Shown here piece by piece: positions 1-12,281 of a DNA stretch of 64,000 nt (position 1 is its first letter; each line of letters starts with the position of its first letter). The notes beneath the pieces were generated by a model that had not been told where the DNA came from, searched no databases, and saw nothing but the letters and a program-made list of their open reading frames with translations. The position numbers were made by a program, and so were the translations under genes. The DNA comes from Triglochin maritima (lineage: Eukaryota > Streptophyta > Magnoliopsida > Alismatales > Juncaginaceae), in NCBI GenBank assembly GCA_963682175.1, contig OY821772.1, positions 20,576,743 to 20,640,742 of the forward strand. Reading direction: 5' to 3'.

Positions 1-1261
1 ATTTCACGATTATGAAATATGGCAAATGGATGTCAAAACGGCGTTCCTGAATGGGTACATGGTACAGCCTCAAGGTTTTGAAGATATATAGTATAGCGAG
101 AAGGTATGCAAGCTTCAAAGATCCATTTATGGATTGAAGCAAGCATCAAGGAGTTGGAACAAACGCTTTGACGAGGAAGTGAAGAAGTTTCACTTCGTTC
201 AAAGTAAGGAAGAACCTTGTGTATACAAGAAGGTTAGTGGGAGCCATGTAGTATTCCTAATCTTATATGTCGATGACATATTGCTTATGGGCAATCATAT
301 TCCTTTGCTTGAGCAAACGAGAAGTTCATTGAAATCTGCATTTTCGATGAAAGATATGGGTGAAGCTCAATACATCTTGGGGATCAAGATATATCGAGAT
401 AGATCCCGTAGACTCATTGGCCTCAGTCAACGTGCGTACATTGACAAGGTCTTGGAAAGGTTCAAGATGAACAACTCAAAAAAGGGCAGTGTGCCAATGA
501 GTATGGGTGTGCAACTCAAGAAGTCTCAACGTGCTCAATCACGTAAGGACTTAGAGTACATGAAGGATGCCCCTTATGCTTCAGCAATTGGGTCAATCAT
601 GTACGCGATGACTTGCACAAGACCCGATGTCTCGTATGCTCTAAGTGTGACAAGTCGTCACCAATCCAACGCAAGTCCTGAGCATTGGACTGCGGTCAAG
701 AATATCCTGAAGTACCTTAACCGGACTAAGGATAAGATTCTTGTTTATGGAGGACAAAGGGAATTGATAGCAGAAGGGTACTCGGATGCGAGTTTCATGA
801 GTGATCCAGACGATAGAAGGTCGCAATCAGGATACGTCTTTCTTCTGAATGGTGGAGCTGTGAGTTGGCGTAGCTGGAAGCAAACCACTACGGCCGATTC
901 AACCACCGCTTCAGAAGTAATGGTTGTCGCTGAAGCGAGCAAGGAAGGAGTGTGGATCAAGAAGTTCCTTGAAGAGCTTGGAGTAGTTCCCACGAGCGAG
1001 GGACCCATCGAGCTATTTTGCGATAATAGTGCATCTATCTCGCAAGTCAAGGATCCTAGATCACACCACAAAGTGAAGTACATGGATCATAAGTACTTCG
1101 TGACACGTGACCTCGTCAACGAAGGCAAAATAAATCTATTATGGGTGGACACCAACAGCAACACAGCTGATCCATTCACAAAACCCTTATCCCAAGCCAT
1201 GGGCGAAATGCATTTCGAGTCCATGGGATTGAGGAACCATGTAGATTGGCTTGATGATTGA
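1..1261 (+). pseudogene. Ty1/copia polyprotein fragment (reverse transcriptase C-terminal part and RNase H)
   Basis: The frame is already open at base 2, so the element starts before the window. It reads through QMDVKTAFLNG, a copia RT motif, meets an in-frame TAG at 89-91, then stays open to the TGA at 1259-1261. After the TAG, CKLQRSIYGLKQASRSWN and the catalytic YVDD (266-277) identify copia reverse transcriptase. RNase H follows, with SDAS near 784, the SGY...VSW block, TASEVMVVAEA, LFCDNSAS and the terminal DPFTKPL. RT copies element RNA into DNA and RNase H removes the RNA strand. The premature stop makes this copy non-functional unless it is read through. Family assignment is secure; the copia sub-lineage is not determined. 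Confidence 0.93.
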
Positions 1262-1345
1262 TATGTAATGGGGTTTACCCTAGTTATTATTGTTTTATAC
1301 ATTGAGTATGTATGTGAAAGAAAACTTTAATAACAAGTGGGAGAT

Positions 1346-2826
1346 TGAAGGGAATGTGTTCTAAAAGTTTTACTTTTAAATGTCAATTGTTATGAATTGA
1401 ATGAGAAATTATTTTGTTCCTTGTTTATGTTATTCGTCTTTTAAAAGTGTTAAGGAAGAGGCTCTTGGTCCTTACCGTAGAGCTCTAAAAGATATTGGTT
1501 TACATAAAACAAAAGATATTCGCAATCATGGTAATTAACATGGGACATTAATTACCGAGTTAAGATTGTCGTGTTGGTCATAGATCATTGTAGCTCTACA
1601 AGGGAGTGACGACACGGGTATGCAAAAGAGGAAAATATTACTTTTGTATACTGAATAGACCTAATAAGTAAAATATTATAGAAATGTGTTTATGTGTCAT
1701 TAATATTTTACTGTGTCTTTGGTCCTTTGATATGAGACTTATATCTGATCACTTAAGGAATGCTTAATTAGATTAGTGTCTTGAGCTATCGATAAGTGTA
1801 GTGTAAATACATTGGTTGGTTAAGTACAACTTTTGTTGGAGAAGATAGTTAGTCAAAAGATTATCATTGCCCCTCTTAATTGAGTGATGATATTAGTGGG
1901 CCCCTTGATAAAGCAAAGTTATAATGTGCACAATGTGATTTGAGTTAAGTCACATATTTATAACTAGCTTAAAGATATAAAGAAATGAATACTAAGACAA
2001 AGATGACACAATACTACTTTGTGTGTATTCTTAATATCATGAGGCAAGGGACGGACACAAGTGATGCACTCCATCACTAAATGGATAGGGTTTTGGTTCG
2101 AGTGGAATTAAGACATCTAACTAATTGGGAGCTATAATGTGTAGCTAGATACCGCTTATAGTTTGTGATATTAAGCTCTTAATATCACTGCCAACTTAGT
2201 TTAGATCCTCCCATAGGTCACACCACAAAACTGGGAAACGAGTAATGGGGATTTTGAGTTCATAGGATGTGTCGGGTTTCATGTGAAAATATGACACATG
2301 AGGTGAACAAGCAAAATCAAAATTATGTTGTGATTAATAACATAATTAGAATCTAAATTAAATACAAGCTTATTTCATTACCCCATTAATCTAATTCATT
2401 ATTTCTTGTGCAAAAATTCTCTCTCCATAATTCTCCACGAAAATCCCTTAATTCTTAAGTTTAGTTTTAGTTCTTAAGAGATCATCTTCTCAAGGGAATT
2501 AAAGAGGGGTTAGTAATTAGATTCTAAACCATGTCGGAGATCGAGAGACTAGCTTCCCTCTCTCCGATCTTGTTTAGAGTTTGGTGAATACTCGGAGGCA
2601 TCCGGCGCGGCGAGAAGCATCCCCAACGTCTCCAAATCTTCAAGAAGTTTTTGAGAACTTCTAGGTATGAATTTCGGAGTCCATGTTTGTTTTAATAGAG
2701 TTTTGAAACTAGATGTTAAAACAAACCGATGCATGCATGAAATAAATCAAAGAAAATTGTAATTGATCCTTATTATACATAAAAATTTCGAAAATATATA
2801 TGTATAATTAAACATGAAATCCTACA
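1346..2826 (+). repeat. 3' LTR of the copia element (about 1.48 kb)
   Basis: The LTR begins TGAAGGG directly after a purine-rich polypurine tract (AAGTGGGAGAT, about 1335-1345), 84 bp downstream of the polyprotein stop, and ends CCTACA at 2826. TGAAGG and CCTACA form an imperfect terminal inverted repeat. No second LTR lies in the window, so the ends rest on PPT position and the TG...CA rule; the right end could shift by a few bases. Confidence 0.7.
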
Positions 2827-3479
2827 CTGGTCTCCTCCTCATCGTCCTCCTCTGATCTTCATCCTCCTCCAGCATCTTCCTTCAATGTCATCCTCTGGCC
2901 TCCTCCTTTATAAGTGTAATTAGTCCATATTTGTCTAGACGAAGTCCAGGGTCCAGATTTGTCCAGACGAGCGAGAGTAGTTTAGTCGTCCAGATTTGTC
3001 CGGATAAAGTCCAAATCACTTGTTCCCCATCTTCAACCGGCGACCTCTTATTTGATCGAATTCCTCGTCAGAATCTTATCACGCCTCCTCCGACCTCCTC
3101 TTTCAGCATCCTCCAACTTTCATCATCCTACAATATCATCCTTGTCCTTCGGCTTGTGGACATATTTGTTTGTGGTTATTGATTTTGTGAGACATGTCCG
3201 GGATAAAATTACATTGATTTTTTGTTGGATAGGCATTGAGTGAGAGCAGGAATAAGTACATATTGGATATCTGGATATCTGATACGTTGATACCTAGATA
3301 TTTGTCCGGATGTGTGAGTAAGTAGATATCCAGATTTGTTAAAAAATGTTTAGTTTTATGAAATTTGATGTGTTTACTATTTTTATGTGAACATTTTATT
3401 TGATGTTTTTAATGATCATCTTGGTATAATCACATGTTTTGTCTGAATGAGTTTATTTTTTTTATGATGTTGTAGTAAT
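2827..3479. other. Non-coding spacer with short TTTGTCCAGACGA-type repeats
   Basis: No gene is recognised. Between 2925 and 3012 there are three to four variants of TTTGTCCAGACGA / AGATTTGTCC. Around 3260-3340 there are several GATATCTGGATATCT-like repeats. The rest is AT-rich and featureless to me. Confidence 0.4.
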
Positions 3480-4805
3480 GCATAAGTAAGTTTTCATTTC
3501 ATTAAGCACAAGTGTGTAAAGTATGTGAAATCAACTACAAACTAGTGTGAAGACTAATTAAAATCAACTATATTTACATGAATACATGACTAATATAGTT
3601 AGACATGAAGTTAAGATGCACTTTGAATTCTCAAGAATGAACTAAGTACCTAGTGTGACCATTAGGACATCAATTAACCATTCATTCAACTTAATATATT
3701 CATGGATTCTCTACTAATCATGCATCCATACATAACAAGTAAGTTACTATACAAAGATAAACAATTACAAACAACAATATAAACTCTAGATCCAACATGA
3801 GACAAGTACCTAGTGTGACCATTATCCCATTTAATACAAGTTTTAACAAGTTGCAAGTATAGATCTACATTAAGCACCTAAAATGACACAAGATAAGAAG
3901 AACTCATCATACACTTCACCATCAATTACATTGCCTCCATCCCATGTAGGGTGTATCTACTCTCTACTCATGTTAACAACTATGGAAAACAAGAAATCTA
4001 CACTAAACATGGCAATAAAAGCAAAGTAGAAAATCAACCAAGAAAACACCAAAATACTTGGATAGAAAGAAAGTTAATGAGAAGAGAAAAAAAAATTCTA
4101 CCATTAGATTAAAGAAAGCACTAGTTTACAAGCTCCTTCCACCACCTTATTTTTGCAGCCCTAATGGGTAAAACCTAACATATTTAAGGGTGGAGGTGGA
4201 GAAGAAGATGAAGAAATGTGGAAGAAACATTGCTATTTATAGAAGAAATATAGGTTTAATTGGATCTGGAAGCAATCTGACGGTTGTAATCAGTTTCTCT
4301 ATATCTGGTGTACACAAATAATAAAAACGAAGCCACGAGAGAAATTGGAGCCCAATTGGGGCAAGTTGATCCACCAATGGTGGATCAAAATCCTCTACTA
4401 GAGGATCATTTGCTTCCGATCTACCTCGATTTTCTCCAGAAACTTAAATGTCATATTTTGCACGTGGAGTGCACTCCTGGTCCACATATTCGAGCTCATT
4501 TGTCTTTAATTGCCCAAATACTCAAGGTCATGGTTTTGAAGGTTTTTTGCACCCAAAATCTTTTACGTGTATTTAGGTCCCTCTAGATTTCATCTAGGTC
4601 CTTCTTGATTTGCAGATGGGTCCTTATGCATGACAAACATGTCATCTTTGCTTCATTTGAGTCATTTCGTCTTGCATTTTAGTCATTTATCTTTCTTTCT
4701 CTTCTTTATTACTTAAAACCTGAAACATCAAAAACACTCGAGTAGCACAAAATTGAGGTTAAATAAAAGATATAAAACATGCATGTGACGTGTGATATGC
4801 TACTA
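3480..4805 (-). repeat. Athila/Tat-like LTR, minus orientation, ends approximate
   Basis: Read on the minus strand this has the organisation of the Athila-like LTRs elsewhere in the window. There is a 5' part rich in 'ggacc' phrases (4560-4640), then two dyads (4366-4405), then TATAAATAG (4241 to 4233), then an AT-rich U5-like tail. It contains a 24-bp internal repeat around AGTACCTAGTGTGACCATTA near 3645 and 3805. The termini are not defined by a matching partner LTR or TSD, so both ends are estimates. Confidence 0.5.
4366..4405 (-). promoter_or_regulatory. Two adjacent dyads upstream of an LTR TATA box
   Basis: Bases 4366-4388 form a perfect palindrome with 11-bp arms (TTGATCCACCA) around one central base. 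Bases 4391-4405 form a second, TCCTCTACTAGAGGA, with 7-bp arms. On the minus strand they lie about 125 bp upstream of TATAAATAG (4241-4233). Their symmetry is seen directly; a protein-binding role is inferred. Confidence 0.6.
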
Positions 4806-5322
4806 ATTAGTATTCTAAAGACACCAAGTTGGATTTCAACATCCAAACGCGTGACAAGTAATTCTTGTCCATTCTATCAAGAGTCGCATATTCAAGTTTC
4901 ATCAACAATCAACATGATCAATCTCATATAAAAATTCATCAACTAATAAAAAGAAACATTCATAGTTTAAAACAAAACAACACATATTAGATATGACATA
5001 AGAACATGTTGTCTAATGATTTTGCCTTCCAAATAGATGATCATATGATTTTGCCTTCCAAATAGATGATCAACTTTTGTACCATGCAAAACAAATTCTT
5101 ATAAACACGTATCGCATATTTCAAATAATATAGTCATATGCATCTACAATTGTCATGCACATCATGTGAAATTTTACTTTCATGCTAAAACAAAAGTTAG
5201 TAATCCATTATTTAACATAGCAATATATAATGATGTAAAAGTAGATATTCTAAGCTAAAATTTTGCCACAGTCATTTGTAAATATATATTACAATTTATA
5301 ACAATATAATAAGACTAACTTA
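4806..5322. other. AT-rich spacer with a 28-bp tandem duplication
   Basis: No gene is seen. ATGATTTTGCCTTCCAAATA plus eight further bases occurs twice in tandem at about 5016-5071. Confidence 0.4.
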
Positions 5323-5467
5323 TGTAGGATCGCGAGGGTCTCTAATTCTAATAATTTTTAACCATAATTTCCTACTTGTTTAATCAATCAAGAATATGCA
5401 GCAGAATTTAAACAAAAACAAGCAAGCAAGGTATATAAGCAAACCACAATGAAGACGGGGGATTTTT
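5323..5467 (-). repeat. Terminal (U5) fragment of a copia LTR, minus strand
   Basis: It begins TGTAGGATCGCGAGGG, the reverse complement of the CCT..CGATCCTACA end of the 33260-34648 LTR family. It stays similar to the start of the solo LTR at 5888 for about 145 bp, then joins gag sequence directly at about 5470 with no primer-binding site between them. Confidence 0.6.
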
Positions 5468-5469
5468 AT

Positions 5470-5887
5470 GAAGATCGTGTGCCTCTTCAATTGTAACGAC
5501 TTTAACTTTCCAATCGTTGCTAAGCGACCAGAGGAACTTCCTTGTCATATCTTCTTCATTGATTTTTTTTTCCAAGGACCAAACGATAGTTAGTAATATC
5601 GGTGAAGCGAGTGTTCATTTTGCCTATGTTCTCACCGATTTGCATAGAAAAATCTCATATTTATGCATGAGGAGACTAATCCTAGTTTCTTTAGTTTTAC
5701 TATCACCATCATGATGCATTTGTAGTCTATTTTTCACTTTCACAACCCCTAATTCTATTTTTCACCCTCATTAAGACCACAATAAAGATATGTTCATGAT
5801 TTTTGAGTTCATCTCAATTTCTTTCATTTTGGGCCTAGAAAGTGAATATATTTATCTTCATTTGGGGGTGTGTAGGGATTTTGAAGA
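5470..5887 (-). pseudogene. copia gag fragment, interrupted by a solo LTR; continues at 7404-7440
   Basis: This is a diverged copy of the gag sequence at about 9835-10262. Minus-strand phrases such as the 'IGENI..MNTRFTDITNYL' block are recognisable, but several frameshifts and stops break it. The host sequence GGGTGTGTAGGGATTTTGAAGA is split by the LTR at 5888-7403 and resumes at 7404, as comparison with the uninterrupted version at 10242-10275 shows. Gag would form the virus-like particle of the element. No function is expected here. Confidence 0.7.
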
Positions 5888-7403
5888 TGTTGGATCATGA
5901 GGGTTTCCAATTCTAATCACTTTTGAGCTAATTACCTACTTGTTTACCTATCAAAGATGTGCACAGCGGAATTTAAAGTAAACAAGCAAGTAAGAAGAAA
6001 TATACAAACCACAATGGAACACGGGGTTTTTTACAGAGGTTCGACCTCCCACCTACGTCCTCTCTTGCAAGCTCCGCTCGACACTTCGAGTTCCGCTCGC
6101 ATCTTCACTATCCACTCTCCGTTCCGGGTCAGGAGAGAACGCCTTTACAAAACAAGCACCGCGAACACCCTCACTTGCTTGACCTTCTTCCTCTCACAAT
6201 TCGAGAGGGAACACTTCGGGCTATCACTGAAATCCTTGCTTCTTGAACAGCAAATGAGTGAGACAACACTCTCTAAATATTGAGCACACTTTGAGTATGA
6301 TTTGACTATGATCAAAGGTGTGGAATTTAGGCTTAGAGTGTGGGATTGGGGAAATTTGAGCTTGGGAGTTTCGCTCTAATGTATTGGACATGTAGTAGTG
6401 GGAGAGTTGTGTTAAAATGTGTTTTACAACTCTATTTATAAGCATTAGAGAGAATATAGCCATTGGGGTTGATTGGGTAAGAGTTGGTGTAAGATACACA
6501 AAACAGAAACTAGCAGGACCCAATTCTGACTGAATTCGGTCGACCGGATCGGGCAGTTCAGTCGACCGTGTGGCAGTTTTGAACTCAGTTCGGTCGACCG
6601 GTTATGGAACGGTCGACCGCCCGACGCTGAGACTCAGGTACACTTAAGTAATCGGTGGAACACCGAATAGGGTTCGGTCGATCGATTCACACCAGGAAAT
6701 TTGGGGTTGACAAATAAGTTCTATTTGGTCGACTGAAACAAGGTCCACGGTCGACTGAATTCCAACAGGAGATTTGGGTTTGTCAAGAAACATAAGTTCG
6801 GTCGACCGAATAAGGTCCTCGGTCGACCGATACATAAAATGTATTTGGGGTATTTTTGATTAATACGAATACGATTGTTGGGTATATACGACAAAACAAA
6901 CAGTAGGAAAATAATTGGGACTCGGTCGACCGAAAAGGTCTGGACGGTCGACCGAACTTAGGCAGCTAAACACTAACAGGATAATTGATCACTCGATCGA
7001 CCGAACGGTATGTTTCGGTTGACCGAATGTGGGCTGACTGTTTGGGTTCACGTTTAGTGTTTTCCGGTCTAAGTTTTGGTGATCTATTGAAGTCTAAATT
7101 AAGTGAAATTTCGTGTGTAACTTCTATAGAGAACCTAGTGTGTGGTTGAGTAGTTTTTAGCTCAAGTATGCTCAATTACACAAAGTTCCTAAAGTCTCAA
7201 AGAAAATACTAAATATATGTCTTCAAAAGAGCTTGATTACATGTATTGACTTGATTTCCTTTCTTCCTTGAGTCTTGATCACCTGTAGACGTTAACGCAA
7301 AGCAATATATATGCAATGCAATATGTGTGCTACTCTACATGATCATAATTAAGATTAGGTTGATTAAATCATCAAAACATAGATTAAGGCCAAAAAACCA
7401 ACA
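5888..7403 (-). mobile_element. Solo copia LTR with 5-bp target-site duplication GAAGA
   Basis: The ends are TGTTGG at 5888 and CCAACA at 7403, a perfect 6-bp terminal inverted repeat. GAAGA precedes (5883-5887) and follows (7404-7408). An uninterrupted version of the target exists at about 10257. On the minus strand it has the same layout as the 33260-34648 LTR: a start like TGTTGACTTTTTGGCC, an array of CGGTCGACCG motifs (about 6537-7030), a TATA box (6440 to 6432) and a GC-richer U5. No internal region remains, so it is a solo LTR left by LTR-LTR recombination. Confidence 0.92.
6537..7030 (-). promoter_or_regulatory. Array of CGGTCGACCG palindromes in U3 of the solo LTR
   Basis: Exact or near-exact CGGTCGACCG sites recur through this interval: 6537, around 6590, 6606, 6797, 6823, 6932, 6948 and 7000, with further degenerate copies. 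The promoter-proximal site is about 97 bp upstream of TATAAATAG (minus strand, 6440-6432). The pattern is seen directly; an enhancer or binding-site role is inferred. Confidence 0.7.
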
Positions 7404-7440
7404 GAAGAAACATCCAATACTTGAGGTCATTAGAAATTAG

Positions 7441-8117
7441 GAAATTTTTCATCCTATTCGGTCGACCGAAACAAGGTCTATGGTCGATCGAAATTCAACA
7501 GGCATTCTGGGTTTGTTCAGACGTCATAAGTTCGGTCGACCAAACAAGGTCCTCGGTCGACCGATACACTAAATGTATTTTGGGGTATATGGAAATAATA
7601 CGAATACGACCGTTGGGTATAATACGAAAAATATAACGGTCAGATAAATATATTTTCACGGTCGACCGAAACTGGGCAGGAAACACAATTCAGGGTAATC
7701 GATCACTCGGTCGACCGAACGGTTTGTTTCGGTCAACTGAATGTGGGCAGACAATTCTAGTTTTGGTTTGGTGTTTTCCGGTCTAAGTTTGAGTGATCTA
7801 TTGAAGTCCAAATTATATGAAATTTTGTGTGTTACTTCTATAAGAAACCTAGTGTGTGTTTGAGAAGCTTTTAGCTTGGTTGTGCTTAATTTACACAATG
7901 TTCCTAAGACTCAAAAGAAATGCAAATTACATGTCTTCAATTGAGTTTGATTACATGTCTTGACTTGAATCCTTTCTTTCTTGAGTCTTGATCACCTGTA
8001 GAGGTTAACACAAATCAATATATATGCAATGCAATATGTGTGCTACTCTACATCGTTTATAATTAAGATTGGGTTGATTAAATCATCAAAATATAGATTA
8101 AGACCAAAAAGTCAACA
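7441..8117 (-). repeat. Truncated copia LTR (start portion), minus strand
   Basis: It matches about 6640-7403 of the solo LTR, including the CGGTCGACCG array. It ends at 8117 with AAAAAGTCAACA, the reverse complement of TGTTGACTTTTT. Just beyond it, on the minus strand, is a polypurine tract (AATGGAGAGAT), so this is the start of a 3' LTR. The U5 part is missing: at about 7440 it abuts gag leader sequence (CATCCTATTC). Confidence 0.75.
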
Positions 8118-10262
8118 ATCTCTCCATTTTTGATGATGACAACCTATATCTTAATACTTGAAATTTCTAGATGTAAATTATGCATATAAATGCTCCCCCT
8201 ATGGATGTGCATAGTTTTTGTTCAATTTATATATCAAATTTCAAGTTACCCCTTTAATTATCCCCCCCCCCCCTTGACATCCATCAAAAATTATAAGATT
8301 TAAGCATAAAATTGTGGATGTCTTGTAATGAAGTTGCTCCCCCTAAATTTTGCACTTCATTACACTAAGAAAATGATATTCATTAAGCTCCCCCTATCAA
8401 TATGAATATGATTTTTCGATTGACTTCAATTTTATTTCTCCCTTTTTAAACATCAAGCAAATATATTAACAATAGACATGTGATGTTTTAATTCCCACTA
8501 TTTGATATCCATATACAAATTTGACACTTAGGCAATGGATGTGATTCAAATTTTAAGATATGCAATGAATGATTATGTGATTTGTCAATTAAGCCTATAC
8601 AATCTAGACTATAACCAATTAATTCAAGAAATTTAGAGGATAAGAAATTATACCCACTTTGAAGCTTGAATTGATTCCAATCTCCATGCGGTGATGCAAT
8701 CGGCGTTGAATTTGACTCTCAAGCTTGCCCGGTCACCACCGATTTCCTCCTCAAGCACCTACAATTGTAGATTTAGGTACCCAAACAATTTTTAGTTCTT
8801 GAATGTTAGCTTTGGGAACCCAAACCATTTTGGTTTTAGGAGCCCACACACTTGAAGAACTATACTTTACAACTAAGTGCTTTCCATTTAAAGTTGTATG
8901 AATTGCATGGTTTTTAACATATGAATCATTATATCTTAAACCATGTTTTTGCAAAAATTGTCTTTGACTACCTAAAGGCATATTGAGCATCTTAGTTCCG
9001 TTTGTGAATTTTTCTAGATCTTTTTCTTAATTGCACATTGCAAGCATAAAGATCTAATTGTTAAACATCTATAAGTGTTGCTTTTAAATTATCCAGAGTT
9101 GATGTATTATTTTCAAGCCTAGCAAACACCTCATTCTTATCATTCATGCATGTTTCAATTTGACTGGAGATTATTGATTAGTTTTCTAGCATTTTTGTTC
9201 TTTTCACAAATAATCTCATATTGTTTGACTAAGTCATGAAATGCATTTTGAATTTCATAATGTGAATATGTTCCTTCTTTAGAGCATGAGCTATCACTAG
9301 CATATGACTTAGATGAGCAAGAATGTGTTCTAGTAGAGTAAGAGTTAGAGGATACCTCACTTCATTCGTCTTGAATTACCATGTAACACATGTGTGCATA
9401 TTCCTTTGTTGATGAAGGTGCGGTTGATTGGGATGAAGATGATGATGAATCGTCCCAAAGTAGCCTTGTGAGCTTTCAACATCTTCTCTTTTCTCTTACT
9501 CCTCTCATTTTCTCTCATTTTTCTTCTCCTAATCTCATTTTTGTTCTCCTTCTCTTTTCTCTCATTTTCACTCTCCTCCTTCTCCTTATTCTTTTCTCTC
9601 GTTTCACTTCTTTTACCTCTTCTTTCATTCTTTTCTTCCTTATCCTTTTTAGGTATTTGAAGTCTTTGGCTAGGACTTCAATGTCCTCATCTTCTACACT
9701 CCTTGGTTCCTCAAGATTTGCATGTAATGACAAGAAGAGTTTGTTCTTTGAAGCTTCCTTCCCCTTTCGATGGTTGATTTGAAGTTCATACGTCATCAAG
9801 TTTCCAACGAGTTCCTCCATCTTTAATTTGGAAAGATCGTGTGCCTCTTCAATTGCGACAACTTTATCTTCCCAATCGTTGCTAAGCGACCGGAGGAACT
9901 TTCTTGTCATCTCTTCTTCATTTATTTTTCTTCCAAGGACCAAAAGATAGTTAGTAATATCGGTAAAGCGAGTGTTCATTTCTCTTATGTTCTCACCGAT
10001 TTGCATAGAAAAAATCTCATATTTATGATGAGGAGACTAACCCTAGTTTCTTTGGTTTTACTATCACCATCATGATGCATTTGTAGTATATGCCATATCT
10101 CATATGCACTTTCACAACCCCTAATTCTATTGTATTCACCCTCATTCAGACCACAATAAATAATGTTCATGTTTTTTGAGTTCATCTCAATTTCTTTCAT
10201 TTTGAGCATAGAAAATGAATCTAATTCATCTTAATTTGGGGGTGTGTAGGGATTTTGAAGAA
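8118..10262 (-). pseudogene. copia gag pseudogene and 3' untranslated region
   Basis: On the minus strand, 10209 to about 9515 encodes a UBN2-type copia Gag in several frames, including MNIIYCGLNEGEYNRI, YEIWHIL, TRFTDITN, RSLSNDWEDKV, AIEEAHDL and MEELVGNLMTYE. The zinc-knuckle region expected next is replaced by a purine-rich stretch coding almost only K, R and E (about 9515-9660). Further on, KNHAIHTTLNGKHL and WVPK repeats (8990-8751) are typical of the copia gag-protease spacer. Protease, integrase and RT are absent. Bases 8118-8460 match the 3' region of the copia element at 41130-41539, with the shared GCTCCCCCTATCAAT and CTCCCCCTAAATTTTGCAC phrases. The copy is broken and deletion-derived. 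Confidence 0.8.
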
Positions 10263-10299
10263 ACATCCAATACTTGAGGTCATTATAAAATTAGGAATT

Positions 10300-10753
10300 T
10301 TTTTATCCTATTCTTCTTTGTCGAGACATCTCTGGTTTTGGTTTGGTGTTTTAGGGAATTAGACGTTGGGATATCAAGATGAGAGTATGTACGCTTTAAC
10401 AGTTTTAACTTTTCTGGTCTAAGTTTGAGTGATTTATTGAAATCCAAATTATATGAAATTTTTTGTGTAACTTCTATAAGAAACCTAGTGTGTGTTTGAG
10501 AAGTTTTTAGCTCAGGTGTGCTCAATTTACACAATGTTCCTAAGACTCAAAAGAAATGCAAATTACATGTCTTCAATTGAGTTTGATTACATGTCTTGAC
10601 TTGAATCATTTCTTTCTTAAGTCTTGATCACCTATAGAGGTTAGCACAAAGCAATATATATGCAATGCAATATGTGTGCTACTCTACATTGAATATAATT
10701 AAGATTAGTTTGATTAAATCATCAAAACATAGATTAAGACAAAAAAGCCAACA
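10300..10753 (-). repeat. Truncated copia LTR (start portion) upstream of the gag pseudogene
   Basis: It ends at 10753 with AAAAAGCCAACA and matches 7745-8117. A novel insert of roughly 65 bp sits at about 10350-10412. On its left it joins the same gag-leader phrase (ATCCTATTC) as the LTR fragment at 7441. Both LTR copies therefore share one LTR-gag deletion junction with the primer-binding site missing. Confidence 0.7.
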
Positions 10754-11271
10754 ACTTCAACAATGTAAATAAATTACTAATATTTATAACTTGCTAAAGA
10801 CTACATAAAGACGAATACAACCCCAAATTGTAGACTCCTTTAAACAAAACAAGCAACAAAAATGTTTAAGTCGATGGCATTGAGAGAGGATTCTTATTGA
10901 TAACGTGTTGTAAAACAAATAATATACATAAAAACAAATTGACAAAATTCAAGACAAGAGGTAGACAAGTAGATAATGAATTTTCATTATATTGTGTGCG
11001 TTGTGTGTATATCAAGCTCCGTTGTTATTGGCTTCTAAATGTAGGCCTCCAACTCTTAATAAGTTACAACATATAAATTACATCAACATAAATAAAAGAG
11101 TTAAACATAAAATCTCATGTGATAACATATGAAAGTTGTAAGTACAGCCTTGGAATATAAATTTCTTTGGGGTTATGGAAATCCACACATAAACATGATT
11201 TACAATAGACATTAATTTCTAATACCACTATCATTCCTCTCTATGACAACTATCGCGAGAAAATCATAGAC
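10754..11271. other. AT-rich spacer, nothing recognised
   Basis: I see no coding frame, terminal repeat or RNA gene in this stretch. Confidence 0.4.
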
Positions 11272-12240
11272 TACTACAAATTAGGCATTTGCCGACAGAC
11301 ATTTTTATTGGCAAAAGGCATCCATTCCGTTGGCAAAAGCTCTTCCCGTCGACATTGGTATGCTGGCATTAGACACTCAGGAAGGGGCAATGTCGATGAA
11401 TTGTTCGTTGGCCCGACCAATTTCGTGCGTGCCAAAAAAAGCTGCCGATGGAATATTTGTCGGCACAAAATTATCAGCCCGACGGGGAGAAATGATCTGC
11501 CCGAGGGAATTTTCGTCGGTCGGAACATGGCATGTTATTATTGCCGACGGAAATTCCATTATTGCCGACAAAAATTACGTCGGCAATAACATCACCTACT
11601 ACAAAAAATGTTGTTAGTATATAAAGACAACTCGTATTGTTGTCGCGGATTCCTCATATATGTGACCCACATCTTCAACTATTGATTTGGGCCGAATCTT
11701 AATATTGAGTACAATGTAGAACTCATTCGAAAAACCAATATATACTTTTCATAAGTCAAAACATATAATTCACATACATTCATAAGTACTAGCACTACCC
11801 CAAAATGTACTAAATGTAAAAATTCATGCTAACACATTCATAACTAAAAATTCACACTACACAAAAAGAAAAAAAACTAATAAAAATGTACTAACTAAAG
11901 CTCAAAATAAGTTGGATTTGTCGATGAGTCATCATCATGTTGCGAAGACGTTTCGATGTCACCACTCTACTAAAGAAAATAGATTTTGATTAGTTGAAGA
12001 ATCCCAAACATATATATTATTTTAGTATCTTAAAGAAAACAACTACAAATTAATCGTACATATACTTTATCTTCTCTAAAGTGAGCCGTCATCAACTTAG
12101 CGACTTGAGGCTTCAACTTCTCATGCCCCTCTTGCATTGCATTTTAATATTATTTTACATATTTCGTACATGTAAAATAAACCTACCATGTTAGCATACA
12201 CGTACAAACGATACAGATTGAGAAACATTAGTCAGAAGAT
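11272..12240 (-). mobile_element. CACTA (En/Spm)-like transposon end with a possible transposase C-terminus
   Basis: It starts with a degenerate CACTA terminus (CTACTACAAATTAGGCATTT). This is followed by subterminal GCCGAC / GTCGGC motifs in both orientations to about 11590, as in CACTA elements. A second CTACTACAAAAAATG lies at about 11593 in the same orientation, suggesting two nested ends. On the minus strand, MQEGHEKLKPQVAKLM (about 12140-12070) ends at a GTATAT splice-donor-like site. A downstream frame ending STNPTYFEL-stop (about 11903) could be the last exon. Family assignment rests on termini and subterminal repeats; the exon call is weak. Confidence 0.45.
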
Positions 12241-12281
12241 ACTCAATATGAACGTTGTTGTGTTGACATGTGCAGCTTCTA

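Noticed and set aside
9390..9782. 130-codon plus-strand frame
   Set aside because: It is antisense to the copia gag and made mostly of the pyrimidine-rich complement of the K/R/E tract.
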